A stretch of DNA of 64,000 nt from Asanoa hainanensis (GCF_900188485.1 NZ_FZPH01000002.1:310001-374000); one strand, 5' to 3'; positions 17,297 through 26,199 are shown, numbered from the stretch's first letter. The notes: generated by a model from the letters alone, not told the origin. Made by a program: numbers and translations.

Positions 17297-18277
17297 TTAG
17301 TCCAGCATTGCCTTCCCGAGTGGCGTCAGGGTGTGCAGCATCGTGTTGCCGTCGCGGCGGCTGACCAGAAGCCCGGCGTTGCGCAGCACGGCGGCGTGCT
17401 GGCTGGCGGCCGCGGGCGAGACGTCGAGCCGGCGGGCGATCTCACCGGTCGAGCAGCCGCCGTCGACCACCTCGAGCACCCGGGCGCGGGTGCGGCCGAG
17501 CAACGCGGCCAGGGCCGGCCGTCCCTGGTCGGCCGGCTGGTCGAGCCCGCCGAGCCGCTCGACGGGATAGACGAGCACGGGCGGCAGGTCCGGGTCGACG
17601 AGCGTGACGGGGGTACGCGCACAGAAGTACGCCGGCACCAACAGCAACCCGCGGCCGTCGAGATAGAGGTCCCGGTCGGCCGGGTAATGGCCGACCTCCA
17701 GCACCTCCCCGTCCCACCGCATCCCCGGCCGCAGGCTGCCCAACAACCCGTCGGCCCCGTCGGCGAGCATGGCCCGAGCCCGCTGGCTGCGGTCGGCCTC
17801 GACGGCGCTCTCGATCCGGCTCCAGTGGGGAGCGATCGCCAGCGCGCGGTAGGCCTCCATCGAGTCGGTCAACCGATGCAACGTCGTGACGTCACCACGG
17901 GCGAGCGCGGCCGCGGTCGCCGGCAGCCGGTTGCGTTTGGCCAGCAGGTTGAGGTCGCGGCGCAGGTTGGCGGTAGGCGTCGACCGGATGGCGTCGAGCG
18001 CCGGCAACAGCCCGGCCCGGCTCTCGAACGGGGTGAGGAAGTCGGGGAAGTAGCCCTGCGGTGGGTTGAGGGCGAACAACAGCCGGACGCTGGCGCCGTC
18101 GTCGCTGTGCCGGAGCCCGGCGGCGACGTCGCGCCGCCAGCCGGCCAGCAGGGGATCGCGGTCGGCCCGCCGAGCCTGAAAGAGATGCAGGCTGAGAATC
18201 AGTTCCCAAACCGGATCCGCACCCGGCGCAACACGCGCGCGCGCGACGTCGTCACGGGTGAAATGAATCCGCAGCAC
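17297..18277 (-). CDS. ArsR-family transcriptional regulator with N-terminal DUF5937-type domain
   Basis: 326 residues. The first about 230 residues resemble the DUF5937-type extension found ahead of some ArsR regulators (VLRIHFTRDDVARARVAPG start). Residues about 245-326 form a winged helix with LDVSPAAASQHAAVLRNAG as recognition helix and a beta-wing (LVSRRDGNTMLHTLT). No metal-binding cysteines of classic ArsR are seen, so the ligand is unknown. The GTG at 18277 is chosen since family proteins begin right at this LRIHFT block. A perfect inverted repeat (18346-18363) sits 69 bases upstream and probably serves for autoregulation. Confidence 0.8.
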   Translation of the reverse strand: MLRIHFTRDDVARARVAPGADPVWELILSLHLFQARRADRDPLLAGWRRDVAAGLRHSDDGASVRLLFALNPPQGYFPDFLTPFESRAGLLPALDAIRSTPTANLRRDLNLLAKRNRLPATAAALARGDVTTLHRLTDSMEAYRALAIAPHWSRIESAVEADRSQRARAMLADGADGLLGSLRPGMRWDGEVLEVGHYPADRDLYLDGRGLLLVPAYFCARTPVTLVDPDLPPVLVYPVERLGGLDQPADQGRPALAALLGRTRARVLEVVDGGCSTGEIARRLDVSPAAASQHAAVLRNAGLLVSRRDGNTMLHTLTPLGKAMLD

Positions 18278-18345
18278 GATCTCGTGGGCTCCGGGAAGGG
18301 GTAGCGGGGCGTCCGTGTGGTTGAGCGTACCGGCTGACCTCAATG

Positions 18346-18363
18346 TTTCAGCTCTGGCTGAAA
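18346..18363 (-). promoter_or_regulatory. Candidate ArsR operator TTTCAGC-N4-GCTGAAA
   Basis: A perfect 7-bp inverted repeat with a 4-base centre, AT-richer than its surroundings, lies just upstream of the ArsR-type gene. Size and symmetry fit a dimeric winged-helix regulator. No gene lies divergently nearby, so the site can only serve the regulator's own promoter; autorepression is inferred. Confidence 0.55.
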
Positions 18364-18527
18364 GTCCTCGCACTCGGCGTGCGCTTTGGCCATGCTCGTG
18401 TTAGCGCCCACATGAGCGGGGCGGCATTGCCGTCCGGCCGACCACCAACGAGGGCCCGCGACGCACGTCGTGGAGGTGGCGGCCGGGCGAGCCCGCGCGT
18501 AGACCTTCCTCCCGGGTCCGCGCCACA

Positions 18528-18572
18528 ACGGCACCACCCGCCGCGACGTGGGGGCCCGGCGGGTGGTGCCGT
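18528..18572. other. 16-bp perfect hairpin, orphan
   Basis: ACGGCACCACCCGCCG (18528-18543) pairs perfectly with CGGCGGGTGGTGCCGT (18557-18572) around a 13-base loop. It stands 300 bases from either flanking gene and has no U-tract, so it could be a bidirectional terminator or part of a structured RNA. Confidence 0.55.
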
Positions 18573-18637
18573 CGGCCTATGTCTCGGCCGTCTGGCCGAT
18601 GCCCTCGCCAGGTCACGCCTTCGCGGCAACACAAGCT

Positions 18638-18674
18638 GCCCGCGACCCGTTGGGTCCCGCATCGGGTCGCGGGC
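18638..18674. other. 12-bp perfect hairpin, orphan
   Basis: GCCCGCGACCCG (18638-18649) pairs with CGGGTCGCGGGC (18663-18674) around a 13-base loop, the same loop length as the hairpin 65 bases to its left. Function unknown. Confidence 0.5.
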
Positions 18675-18827
18675 CTCCCAGCCGGCCGAGGGCGCGGTCG
18701 GCCTGCAGCGTCGCGGCGTCCGGGCCGCGTAGCGCCTCGCCTTGGACCTTGCCCGGCTGGGTCTGCGCCCCGACTGCGGATCGCCGATCTTCGGCGGTCG
18801 CCTGAGGCTCAGCTGGGTGCGGACATG

Positions 18828-18876
18828 AATCGGGGGCAGCGGGTCCGGCTTGGTGCCGGGCCTGCTGCCCCCGATT
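18828..18876 (-). terminator. Terminator of the 18883-19917 gene
   Basis: AATCGGGGGCAGC (18828-18840) pairs perfectly with GCTGCCCCCGATT (18864-18876). It starts 7 bases beyond the stop codon of the Pro-rich membrane protein gene, and the outer A/T pairs give the usual terminator shape. Confidence 0.75.
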
Positions 18877-18882
18877 TCGGTG

Positions 18883-19917
18883 TCAGCGGATGTCGGGCCG
18901 GGTCGCTTCGTCGTCGGCCGCGGCGGCCGGTGGCGGCGCTGAGCCGGCGCTCGGCTGCTGGCTGGCCGGGTTGATCACCTGGGTGCGCTCGGCCTCCGGC
19001 GTCGGGATAGCCGTGGTCGGCTCGTCCGCCTGGCCGGCGGGCGCCGCCGGGCTGGCCGGTGCCGGCGGGACCGGCGGGGCCGAGACGGGCGGAGCGGTGA
19101 TCGTCTGGGTCGCCTGCGGTGCGCCGGAACCGGGCACCGGCGGCCAGGTCGCCGGCTCGGCCGACGCGGACGGGCCGGCCGGCGGGTAAGCGCCCGGCTG
19201 ACCCGGCGCGCCCGGACCAGCCGCGGGCTGGCCGCCCGGAGCGGTGGGACCGCCCAGGCCGGGAGCCGCGCCCGGGTAGGACGGCGGCGGCGGGTAGCCA
19301 GGCTGGCCGTACCCGGCGGGGGCGCCGTACCCGGGCTGACCGGGGTGGCCCTGCCCGTAGCCCGGCTGCCCGGGAGCGCCCTGCGGGTAACCAGCCGGGG
19401 CGCCGTACATGCCGGGCTGGGGCTTGGGTCGCGGCACGTAGTAGAGGGTCCGCCAGACCTTGTAGATCAGGAACCCGGCGGCCGCGAAGATGCCCGCGTA
19501 CGCGATGCGGACCAGCAGCCCGGTGAACGCCGCCCGGACCTCGCCGTCGACCAGCGAGCCGAACAGCCAGGCCAGCAGCGCGATCACGCCGAACACGGCG
19601 GACACCGCGTATTCGGCCAGGGCCACCTGCGTGACCAGCTTGGCGCGCGGCACGGCCGGCTTGAGATGTGTGGCCAAGAGCACGGCGAGCAGAGGCAGCA
19701 CGATCGCCTCGATGCCCGCGAAGTCGAAGAAGCTGCCGCCGGCCCGGCTGGAGAACCCGACATTCGCCGAATAGGGCACGAGCAGATCGATGAGCCCCAC
19801 GAACAGCAGGACGGCGTTGGCGCCGACCAGCACGAGGGCGATCAACTCGCGCCAGGGTTTGGTGATCTGATTGGCCGAGGTCTGTTCAGTCGACCCGGCC
19901 TCGGGTTGGGTGGTCAC
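18883..19917 (-). CDS. Four-helix membrane protein with Gly/Pro-rich cytosolic tail
   Basis: 344 residues, function unknown. After a short hydrophilic start, residues about 20-160 hold four hydrophobic segments (ELIALVLVGANAVLLFVGLI, then IVLPLLAVLLATHL and two more). The C-terminal half is a low-complexity Gly/Pro/Tyr/Gln tail (GQPGYGQGHPGQPGYG) ending in Thr-rich acidic sequence (TTAIPTPEAERTQVINP, EATRPD). Such tails occur on actinobacterial envelope proteins and may mediate self-association or kinase targeting; this is inference. GTG 19917 is chosen, preceded by GGGGGAG; a longer frame would run over the divergent cofD start. It is divergent from cofD across 90 bases. Confidence 0.75.
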   Translation of the reverse strand: MTTQPEAGSTEQTSANQITKPWRELIALVLVGANAVLLFVGLIDLLVPYSANVGFSSRAGGSFFDFAGIEAIVLPLLAVLLATHLKPAVPRAKLVTQVALAEYAVSAVFGVIALLAWLFGSLVDGEVRAAFTGLLVRIAYAGIFAAAGFLIYKVWRTLYYVPRPKPQPGMYGAPAGYPQGAPGQPGYGQGHPGQPGYGAPAGYGQPGYPPPPSYPGAAPGLGGPTAPGGQPAAGPGAPGQPGAYPPAGPSASAEPATWPPVPGSGAPQATQTITAPPVSAPPVPPAPASPAAPAGQADEPTTAIPTPEAERTQVINPASQQPSAGSAPPPAAAADDEATRPDIR

Positions 19918-20007
19918 GGCTCCCCCTGGGGCGATGACGGAAGATGGCTTTCGTGAGCGTAGTCGCCCGGGCGCCGGGAAACCGGCAGTGTAGGTAAGGA
20001 TTGCGGA

Positions 20008-20943
20008 ATGCACATCGTCGTTTTGGCTGGTGGTATTGGCGGCGCGCGGTTCTTGACCGGCGTTCGGGCATATGCCCGGGACACCGGTGCCGAGGTGACC
20101 GCGATCGTCAACGTCGGCGATGACGTCACCATGCACGGCCTGCGGATTTGTCCGGACCTCGACAGCGTCATGTATACCCTGGGTGGCGCCGCGGACCCAG
20201 AACGCGGTTGGGGGCGGGTCGGCGAGACCTGGGCGGTCAAGGACGAGCTAGCCGCGTACGCCGCCGAGCCCACCTGGTTCGGTCTGGGCGACAAGGACAT
20301 CGCCACCCACCTGGTGCGCAGTCAGATGCTGAACGCCGGCTATCCCCTCTCTGCCGTCACCGAGGCGCTGTGCCAGCGCTGGCAGCCGGGCGTGCGGATG
20401 CTGCCGGCCACCGACGACCGCTTCGAGACCCACGTCGTGGTCGACCTCGACGGCGAGAAGGCGATCCACTTCCAGGAATGGTGGGTACGCCACCGCGGCG
20501 AGGTGCCGACCAAGCGCTTCGTCTTCGTCGGCGCCGACACGGCGAAGCCGGCCGCCGGCGTGCTCGAGGCGCTGGCCACCGCCGACCTGGTGCTGGTGGC
20601 TCCCAGCAATCCCGTGGTCAGCATCGGCCCGATCCTGGCCGTGCCGGGCCTGCGCGCCGCGTTGACCGCTCCCGTCGTCGGCTTCTCGCCGATCATCGGT
20701 GACAGCCCCGTGCGGGGCATGGCCGACAAGTGCCTGGCCGTGCTGGGCGTGCCGTGCACGGCAGCCGGGGTCGGCGGAATGTACGGTGCGCGCCGCGACG
20801 GCGGCATCCTCGACGGCTGGCTGGTGGACAGCACCGACGCGGGCACCGAGGTGGCCGGGGTCACCGTGCGCGCCGTGCCGCTGTGGATGACCGACGAGCA
20901 GACCACGGCGGAGATGGTCCGCGCGGCCATCGACCTGGTATGA
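20008..20943 (+). CDS. fbiA: 2-phospho-L-lactate transferase (F420 biosynthesis)
   Basis: 311 residues, normal for CofD/FbiA, which joins the lactyl- or phosphoenolpyruvyl-phosphoguanosine donor to the deazaflavin FO, giving (dehydro-)F420-0. The family start MHIVVLAGGIGGARFLTG is at residues 1-18, VNVGDDVTMHGLRICPDLDS (about 34-53) carries the binding residues, and APSNPVVSIGPIL is near 205. It opens an F420 operon: the fbiB-like gene overlaps its stop by 4 bases (ATGA) and fbiC follows. CofC/FbiD, which makes the nucleotide-activated donor, is not in the window. Confidence 0.95.
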   Translation: MHIVVLAGGIGGARFLTGVRAYARDTGAEVTAIVNVGDDVTMHGLRICPDLDSVMYTLGGAADPERGWGRVGETWAVKDELAAYAAEPTWFGLGDKDIATHLVRSQMLNAGYPLSAVTEALCQRWQPGVRMLPATDDRFETHVVVDLDGEKAIHFQEWWVRHRGEVPTKRFVFVGADTAKPAAGVLEALATADLVLVAPSNPVVSIGPILAVPGLRAALTAPVVGFSPIIGDSPVRGMADKCLAVLGVPCTAAGVGGMYGARRDGGILDGWLVDSTDAGTEVAGVTVRAVPLWMTDEQTTAEMVRAAIDLV

Positions 20944-22049
20944 CTGCGGCTGACGCGGTAGCGGCGGGCGGGGGAGTGGGCATGCGGCTCGAAGTGTTGC
21001 CGGTCGAGGGCATCGGCGACGTGCGCCCCGGCGACGACCTCGCGGCTGCGATCACCACCGCAGCGCCGTGGCTGCGCGCCGGCGACGTGCTGGTGGTGAC
21101 GAGCAAGATCGTGTCGAAGGCGGAAGGCAGCCTGGTCGACGTGCCGGTCGACGGTGACGAACGCGCCGTCGCCCGCGACGAGGTGCTGCGCGCCGAGACC
21201 GCTCGACCGGTGGCGCGCCGCGGGCAGACCCGGATCGTGCAGACCCACCACGGCTTCGTGATGGCCTCGGCCGGTATCGACGCGTCGAACGTCGACCGCG
21301 CCCACCTCGTGCTGCTGCCCAAGGATCCCGACGCCTCGGCCCGCGCCCTGCGCACCACGCTGCGCGAGCGGCACGGCCTCGACGTCGCCGTAGTGATCTC
21401 CGACACGATGGGCCGGCCATGGCGCAACGGGCTCACCGACGTCGCGCTCGGCGCCGCCGGGATCTCGGCCATCCGCGACCACCGTGGCGAGGTCGACCCC
21501 TACGGCAACGAGCTCTCTATCACCCAGATGGCCGTCGTCGACGAGCTGGCCGCGGCCGGCGAGCTGGTGAAGGGCAAATGCGCCCAGGTGCCGGTCGCGG
21601 TCGTACGCGGCTATCTGGACACGCCACTGCCGGAGGCCGACGGCGACGGTGCCGCCGTCCTGGTGCGCGGTGCGGATCAGGACCTGTTCTCGCTCGGCAC
21701 CGCCGAGGCCCGCGCCGAAGGACTTCGGGCCGCTGCCCGCCTGCCCGACCATGGCCGACCTCCCTTCCCCGTGCTCGACGAGCTCGACTTCGAGAAGGCG
21801 CTGACCCGCGCCCTGGCGACGATCAGCGCGGAATCCACGGCGACGTTCGCGGCCGACCTGCTGCCCGGCGACGACTCCGGCCGTTGCCGCGTCGTGTGCC
21901 GACCGGCCGACTCCGGTGGCGTCGCGCTCGTGTCGTTGGGCGCGGACGTGCAGCGCCTGCGTGCGGCCCTGGCCGCCGATGGGCTCGGCTCCACGATGGA
22001 GACTGCCGAGGACGGTCGCGGCACACACGTGGTGGTAACTGTCAGCTGA
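20940..22049 (+). CDS. fbiB: Coenzyme F420-0:L-glutamate ligase with a short non-nitroreductase tail
   Basis: 369 residues. Residues about 15-255 are the CofE domain that adds glutamates to F420-0 using GTP: VLVVTSKIVSKAEG, AETARPVARRGQTRIVQT, HHGFVMASAGIDASNV and ISDTMGRPWRNGLTDVALG are all recognisable. Mycobacterial FbiB (about 448 residues) continues into an FMN-binding nitroreductase domain that reduces dehydro-F420-0. Here the remaining about 110 residues do not resemble a nitroreductase. The ATG at 20940 overlaps the fbiA stop (ATGA); another ATG at 20982 has a better GGGGGAG site 5 bases ahead and could be the true start. Operon position supports the function. Confidence 0.9.
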   Translation: MTAADAVAAGGGVGMRLEVLPVEGIGDVRPGDDLAAAITTAAPWLRAGDVLVVTSKIVSKAEGSLVDVPVDGDERAVARDEVLRAETARPVARRGQTRIVQTHHGFVMASAGIDASNVDRAHLVLLPKDPDASARALRTTLRERHGLDVAVVISDTMGRPWRNGLTDVALGAAGISAIRDHRGEVDPYGNELSITQMAVVDELAAAGELVKGKCAQVPVAVVRGYLDTPLPEADGDGAAVLVRGADQDLFSLGTAEARAEGLRAAARLPDHGRPPFPVLDELDFEKALTRALATISAESTATFAADLLPGDDSGRCRVVCRPADSGGVALVSLGADVQRLRAALAADGLGSTMETAEDGRGTHVVVTVS

Positions 22050-22188
22050 GGCGGCGCTCGCTCCGAGTTGGGTTCGCTCATACCCTCTTCATCGGAACGA
22101 GCCGGCCGGATGGTTCGCGATCGGCCAAGATTTTTCGCGGTGACCGCCGCCACGGGATTCTGTCGGTGGCACCGCCTACGCTTCAACG

Positions 22189-24729
22189 GTGGCTGATCTG
22201 ATCCCGACCTCGCCCACGCCGCCGACCGCGGCGAGCATCCGGCGGGCACTGGCGCGCGCCGCAGACGGCAAGGCGCTCGATCCGGGCGAAGCGGCAGACC
22301 TGATGGCCGCGCGTGGCGAGGCACTCGACGAGCTGCTGAGCATCGCCGGCGCCATTCGCGACGCGGGCCTGCGCGACGCCGGGCGGCCGGGCGTCGTGAC
22401 GTACTCGCGCAAGGTCTTCATTCCCTTGACCCGCCTGTGCCGGGACCGTTGCCATTACTGCACCTTCGCCACCGTGCCGCACCGGCTGCCGGCCGCGTTC
22501 CTCGACCGCGACGAGGTCGTCGCGATCGCCCGCCAAGGCGCCGCGCAGGGTTGCAAGGAGGCGCTGTTCACCCTCGGCGACCGGCCCGAGGAGCGTTGGC
22601 CGGCGGCGCGCGAGTGGCTCGACGCGCGGGGCTACGACTCGACCCTCGACTACGTGCGGGCCAGCGCGATCGCCGTGCTCGAAGAGACGGGCCTGCTGCC
22701 GCACCTCAACCCGGGCGTCATGAGCTGGGCCGAGCTGCAGCGCCTCAAACCGGTCGCGCCGAGCATGGGCATGATGCTCGAAACGACCGCGACCCGGCTG
22801 TGGTCCGACAAGAGCGGCCCGCATTTCGGCTCACCTGACAAGGAGCCCGCGGTCCGGCTGCGCGTGCTCGACGACGCGGGCCGGGTCGGCGTCCCGTTCA
22901 CGACCGGCATCCTGATCGGCATCGGCGAAAACCTGGTCGAGCGCGCCGACTCGTTGTTCGCGATCCGCCGCTCGGCGCGCGAATACGGCCACATCCAGGA
23001 AGTCATCATCCAAAACTTCCGGGCCAAGCCGGACACCGCGATGCGCGGCATGCCCGACGCCGAGCTGCTCGACCTCGCCGCGACGATCGCGGTCGGGCGG
23101 ATCATCCTCGGCCCCGGCGCCCGCATCCAGGCACCGCCCAACCTGATCGAGGGCGAATACGACCTGCTCCTGCGGGCCGGCATCGACGACTGGGGCGGCG
23201 TCTCGCCGGTCACCCCCGACCACGTCAACCCGGAACGCCCCTGGCCGATGATCGACGAGCTCGCCGCCCGATCGGCCGCGTCCGGTTTCACGCTGCGCGA
23301 ACGACTGACCATTTATCCCGAGTACGTTCGGCGCGGCGACCCCTGGCTCGACCCGCGGCTGGCCGGCCACGTGGCGGCGTTGGCCGAGCCGGTCAGCGGC
23401 CTGGCGGCCGAGGGCACGCTGCCGGTCGGCCGGGCGTGGCAGGAGCCCGACGAGGCGTTCGTGCCCGGGGGCCGCACCGACCTGCACGCGACGATCGACA
23501 CCACCGGCCGCACCGGCGACCGGCGCGGCGACTTCGACTCCGTCTACGGCGACTGGTCCGAGGTGGCCGACCGCATCGCACCCGAAGCGGTCGACCTGGG
23601 CCGCGGTGCGGCGGTCTCGCGGCAGGCCTCCGACGTCCTCGAAGGCCTGCGCCTCGCGGCCACCGACCCGGCGGCGTTGTTGGAGGAGCGACACGAGGCC
23701 GCGGCCATGGCACTGTTCAACGCCGACGGCACCGCGCTCGACGAGCTGTGCCGACTCGCCGACGACGTCCGCCGCGACACCGTGGGCGACGACGTGACCT
23801 ACGTGGTCAACCGCAACATCAACTTCTCCAACGTCTGCTACGTCGGCTGCCGCTTCTGCGCCTTCGCCCAGCGCGAACGCGACGCCGACGCCTACCGGCT
23901 GTCGGTCGACCAGGTCGCCGAGCGCGCCGAGGAGGCTTGGGCGGCGGGCGCCACCGAGGTCTGCATGCAGGGCGGCATCGACCCGAAGCTACCGGTGACG
24001 GCCTACGCCGAGATGGTCCGGGCGATCAAACAGCGGGTGCCGGGCATGCACGTCCACGCCTTCTCACCCATGGAGATCGTCACCGGCGCCGCGAAGGGCG
24101 GCATGTCGGTCCGCGACTGGCTCCAGACCCTGCGCGACGCGGGCCTCGACACGATCCCGGGCACGGCGGCCGAGATCCTCGACGACGACGTCCGCTGGGT
24201 GCTGACCAAGGGCAAACTCCCGGCCGCCACCTGGGTCGACGTGGTGTCGACGGCACACGAGCTGGGCATCCGATCGAGTTCCACGATGATGTACGGGCAT
24301 GTCGACCACCCCCGACAGTGGCTGGGCCATTTCCGGGTGTTGGCCGGCGTCCAGGACCGCACGGGCGGCTTCACCGAGTTCGTGGCCCTGCCGTTCGTCC
24401 ACACCAACGCCCCGATCTACCTGGCGGGCATCGCCCGCCCAGGCCCGACGTGGCGCGAGAACCGGGTAGTCCACGCGATGGCCCGCCTACTCCTCCACGG
24501 CCGCATATCCAACATCCAGTGCTCCTGGGTAAAGCTGGGCGACGCGGGCACGGTCGCGATGCTCAACGGCGGCTGCAACGACCTGGGCGGCACGCTGATG
24601 GAGGAAACCATCTCGCGCATGGCGGGTTCGGCCAACGGCTCGTCGCGCACGGTCGAACAACTAAAAGCCATCGCCACGGCAGCCGGCCGCCCGGCCCGCG
24701 AACGCACGACGGCCTACGGTCTGCGCTAG
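22189..24729 (+). CDS. fbiC: Bifunctional FO synthase (CofG-CofH fusion)
   Basis: 846 residues, the usual actinobacterial fusion of two radical-SAM enzymes that make the deazaflavin FO from 5-amino-6-ribitylamino-uracil and tyrosine. The CofG half carries the iron-sulfur motif CRDRCHYC at about residues 84-91. The CofH half carries CYVGCRFC at about 550-557, followed by [15 protein letters not shown]. The GTG start (22189) lacks a clear ribosome site. It lies 139 bases after the fbiB-like gene, completing an F420 locus. A decayed copy of its last 20 codons lies 205 bases downstream. Confidence 0.95.
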   Translation: MADLIPTSPTPPTAASIRRALARAADGKALDPGEAADLMAARGEALDELLSIAGAIRDAGLRDAGRPGVVTYSRKVFIPLTRLCRDRCHYCTFATVPHRLPAAFLDRDEVVAIARQGAAQGCKEALFTLGDRPEERWPAAREWLDARGYDSTLDYVRASAIAVLEETGLLPHLNPGVMSWAELQRLKPVAPSMGMMLETTATRLWSDKSGPHFGSPDKEPAVRLRVLDDAGRVGVPFTTGILIGIGENLVERADSLFAIRRSAREYGHIQEVIIQNFRAKPDTAMRGMPDAELLDLAATIAVGRIILGPGARIQAPPNLIEGEYDLLLRAGIDDWGGVSPVTPDHVNPERPWPMIDELAARSAASGFTLRERLTIYPEYVRRGDPWLDPRLAGHVAALAEPVSGLAAEGTLPVGRAWQEPDEAFVPGGRTDLHATIDTTGRTGDRRGDFDSVYGDWSEVADRIAPEAVDLGRGAAVSRQASDVLEGLRLAATDPAALLEERHEAAAMALFNADGTALDELCRLADDVRRDTVGDDVTYVVNRNINFSNVCYVGCRFCAFAQRERDADAYRLSVDQVAERAEEAWAAGATEVCMQGGIDPKLPVTAYAEMVRAIKQRVPGMHVHAFSPMEIVTGAAKGGMSVRDWLQTLRDAGLDTIPGTAAEILDDDVRWVLTKGKLPAATWVDVVSTAHELGIRSSSTMMYGHVDHPRQWLGHFRVLAGVQDRTGGFTEFVALPFVHTNAPIYLAGIARPGPTWRENRVVHAMARLLLHGRISNIQCSWVKLGDAGTVAMLNGGCNDLGGTLMEETISRMAGSANGSSRTVEQLKAIATAAGRPARERTTAYGLR

Positions 24730-25051
24730 AGCGCCACCGCCGGTGTGCTCGGCCGGTCACCCGACGACCGCCGGCCCGGTGGCGTCCGGCGGGCGCCGCT
24801 GAGCCGGGTCCACGGTTGTGGCGGTGGGGTGAGACCAGCGCCCGTGTGGCGGTGGGCTGAGCTCGATCGAGGGAATCGCCGTCTGAGCCGGCCGGCCGGC
24901 CCCTGAACGCACCACGGCCCACGGCCCGCACTAAAGCGGGATCGGTGCAGGACTCGGCCAGCAGCCCGACGAATCGCCCACTTGGTGGTTCCCGGTGTGG
25001 CGTTGGGTTGGGTCCTTCGTTCTGGCGGTGGGGCGAGACCACCGCCCGTGG
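24670..25051 (+). repeat. Decayed 205-bp tandem duplication of the fbiC 3' end and its hairpin
   Basis: The last 20 codons of fbiC (24670-24729) recur at 24875-24934 at an offset of exactly 205 bases. The copy still reads AGRPAPERTTAHG against [13 protein letters not shown] but has an internal TGA at 24884. At the same 205-base offset a downstream hairpin recurs: GGCGGTGG (24820, 25025), a GGYGAGA loop, then CCASCGCC. The shared CTCGGCC...CCCGACGA block between them fits the same alignment. The hairpin may be the fbiC terminator. Confidence 0.75.
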
Positions 25052-25691
25052 AGCGCCGCGATACGCCGCAACCGCATCCCGGAACAAGGCGGGCACGCGC
25101 CCAACGCACGTTGGCTTGGGCCATCGACGGGCTGGCCCACAGAAATGCTGAGCGGTCGTCGGTCGAGGAAACCTGCGGCCGGTGGCGCAAAGGCCGACCC
25201 ACCAGCGCCCACCCCCGTCAGTCACTCTCGCCGGCGCCGCGCGGGCTCAGCGACACGCGACTTCGGCCCGGCGACGACCGGCCGTGGGCGGTTCCGGCGG
25301 ATCGGTAGACGAGGCGGCCCGCCCCAACCGGTGCCGTCCTGAGCGGCCTGCCAGCGCACCGACGCCATGCGGTTCGGTGGGTCCGAAAGCTGACGTTACG
25401 TACAGCGAATCGCCAGGTTTGCATGATCATCTGGGATGGGTAATCACCCGCCCGATTCGTGCCCTCGACCGGGGGACTAGCGGAGGCCGGGTGGATCAAG
25501 CTAGGGATGTCGTGGTTTGATTCCTTATGTGCGGTTGTGGCGTCTGAGCTGGTGGGAAAGTGGCCGATCGAGCGTTACCCGCCTGGGGTCTGGATCGGTA
25601 GGGAGCCGAAGGACCACGGCGCCATCCGCGAGTCGCCCACGGCACGCCGGTTCGTGGGCCTATTTATCAGGTTCCGCTTGACGACGCACGC
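24730..25691. other. Intergenic stretch between fbiC and whiB
   Basis: About 960 bases without a convincing gene. Its first 330 bases are the decayed fbiC duplication. Several open frames exist on both strands, but they have arginine-rich, low-complexity compositions, conflict with one another and lack ribosome sites. From 25060 to 25691 I see no repeats or recognisable features. Confidence 0.5.
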
Positions 25692-25707
25692 ATTACACGC
25701 GTGTAAT
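25692..25707. promoter_or_regulatory. 16-bp perfect palindrome upstream of whiB
   Basis: ATTACACGCGTGTAAT is a perfect palindrome, 117 bases before the whiB start and AT-rich in a GC-rich setting. Its arms TNACNC and GNGTNA match the half sites of the developmental repressor BldD, which binds whiB promoters in Streptomyces, but the centre here is two bases where the published box has one. A dimeric regulator site is likely; BldD is a guess. Confidence 0.6.
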
Positions 25708-25823
25708 TTCACTGGGGTCGTTCGAACGGGACATGACAAATCGGACCGTACGGGCGAAAAAGTAGGGCCTTCCGCGAGGGGGTTACGCCGGTCGCAGGCC
25801 GGCGTGCGAAAGGAGGCAACGTT

Positions 25824-26087
25824 ATGGATGGTGGCCGTGTCGAGGTCGCCGACCTGCTGGGCAACGCGCCGGAGTGGCAGGAGCGGGCACTGTGCTCCCA
25901 GACCGACCCGGAAGCGTTCTTCCCGGAAAAGGGCGGTTCGACCCGCGAGGCCAAGCGGATCTGCTCGCGCTGCGACGTCAAGGCCGAATGCCTCGAGTAC
26001 GCGCTCGGCCACGACGAGCGGTTCGGCATCTGGGGCGGCCTGTCGGAACGCGAGCGACGCAAGCTGAAGCGGCGCGTCGTCGCCTGA
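25824..26087 (+). CDS. whiB: WhiB-family iron-sulfur transcriptional regulator (WhiB/WhiB2/WhmD type)
   Basis: 87 residues with the four cluster-binding cysteines C24, C47, C50 and C56 (C-x22-C-x2-C-x5-C), the TDPEAFFPEKGGSTREAK block and the GIWGG turn at 68-72, ending in a basic DNA-contact tail (ERRKLKRR). This signature is that of Streptomyces WhiB and mycobacterial WhiB2/WhmD, which bind DNA with WhiA and control sporulation septation or cell division. A very strong site, AAAGGAGG, lies 7 bases before the ATG. Its place beside the F420 genes and ahead of the zincin and DUF3499 genes matches mycobacterial gene order. A palindrome upstream probably controls it. Confidence 0.95.
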   Translation: MDGGRVEVADLLGNAPEWQERALCSQTDPEAFFPEKGGSTREAKRICSRCDVKAECLEYALGHDERFGIWGGLSERERRKLKRRVVA

Positions 26088-26165
26088 TCGGGCAACGAAC
26101 GCCGGCCGGCACCAGGCGCGGAGGGGGAACCCGCGCCGAGAGCGGCACAAGAACATATCGGGGAA

Positions 26166-26199
26166 CGAGGGCCATCATCGCGAGCGATGCGGGCCCTCG
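26166..26199 (+). terminator. Terminator after whiB
   Basis: CGAGGGCC (26166-26173) pairs with GGCCCTCG (26192-26199), and inside it CATCG pairs with CGATG around a short CGAG loop. It lies 79 bases after the whiB stop. A smaller 7-bp hairpin (GGCGCGG/CCGCGCC, 26115-26137) comes before it. Confidence 0.65.

Larger units (their letters stand above)
18364..18882. other. Gene-free stretch holding three strong hairpins
   Basis: No reading frame here looks like a protein. Three perfect stems are visible: 16 bp (18528-18543 with 18557-18572), 12 bp (18638-18649 with 18663-18674) and 13 bp (18828-18840 with 18864-18876). The last is a normal terminator for the gene to its right. The first two serve no adjacent gene end: to their left is the start of the ArsR gene. 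They may mark an unannotated small RNA or a dead gene's terminators. Confidence 0.5.

Noticed and set aside
19918-20136. N-terminal extension of the Pro-rich membrane protein to 20136
   Set aside because: It would overlap the start of fbiA and lacks family-like sequence; GTG 19917 has a good GGGGGAG site.
20340-22028. 562-codon minus-strand frame across fbiA and fbiB
   Set aside because: Antisense to two unmistakable F420 genes and of low-complexity composition.
24563-25225. 220-codon minus-strand frame with repeated VSPHR-like peptides
   Set aside because: The peptide repeat comes from the duplicated DNA hairpin, not protein homology; it also runs into the fbiC end and has no ribosome site.
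25692-25707. Canonical BldD box
   Set aside because: The half sites match but the centre has two bases instead of one, so I kept it as a generic palindromic operator.
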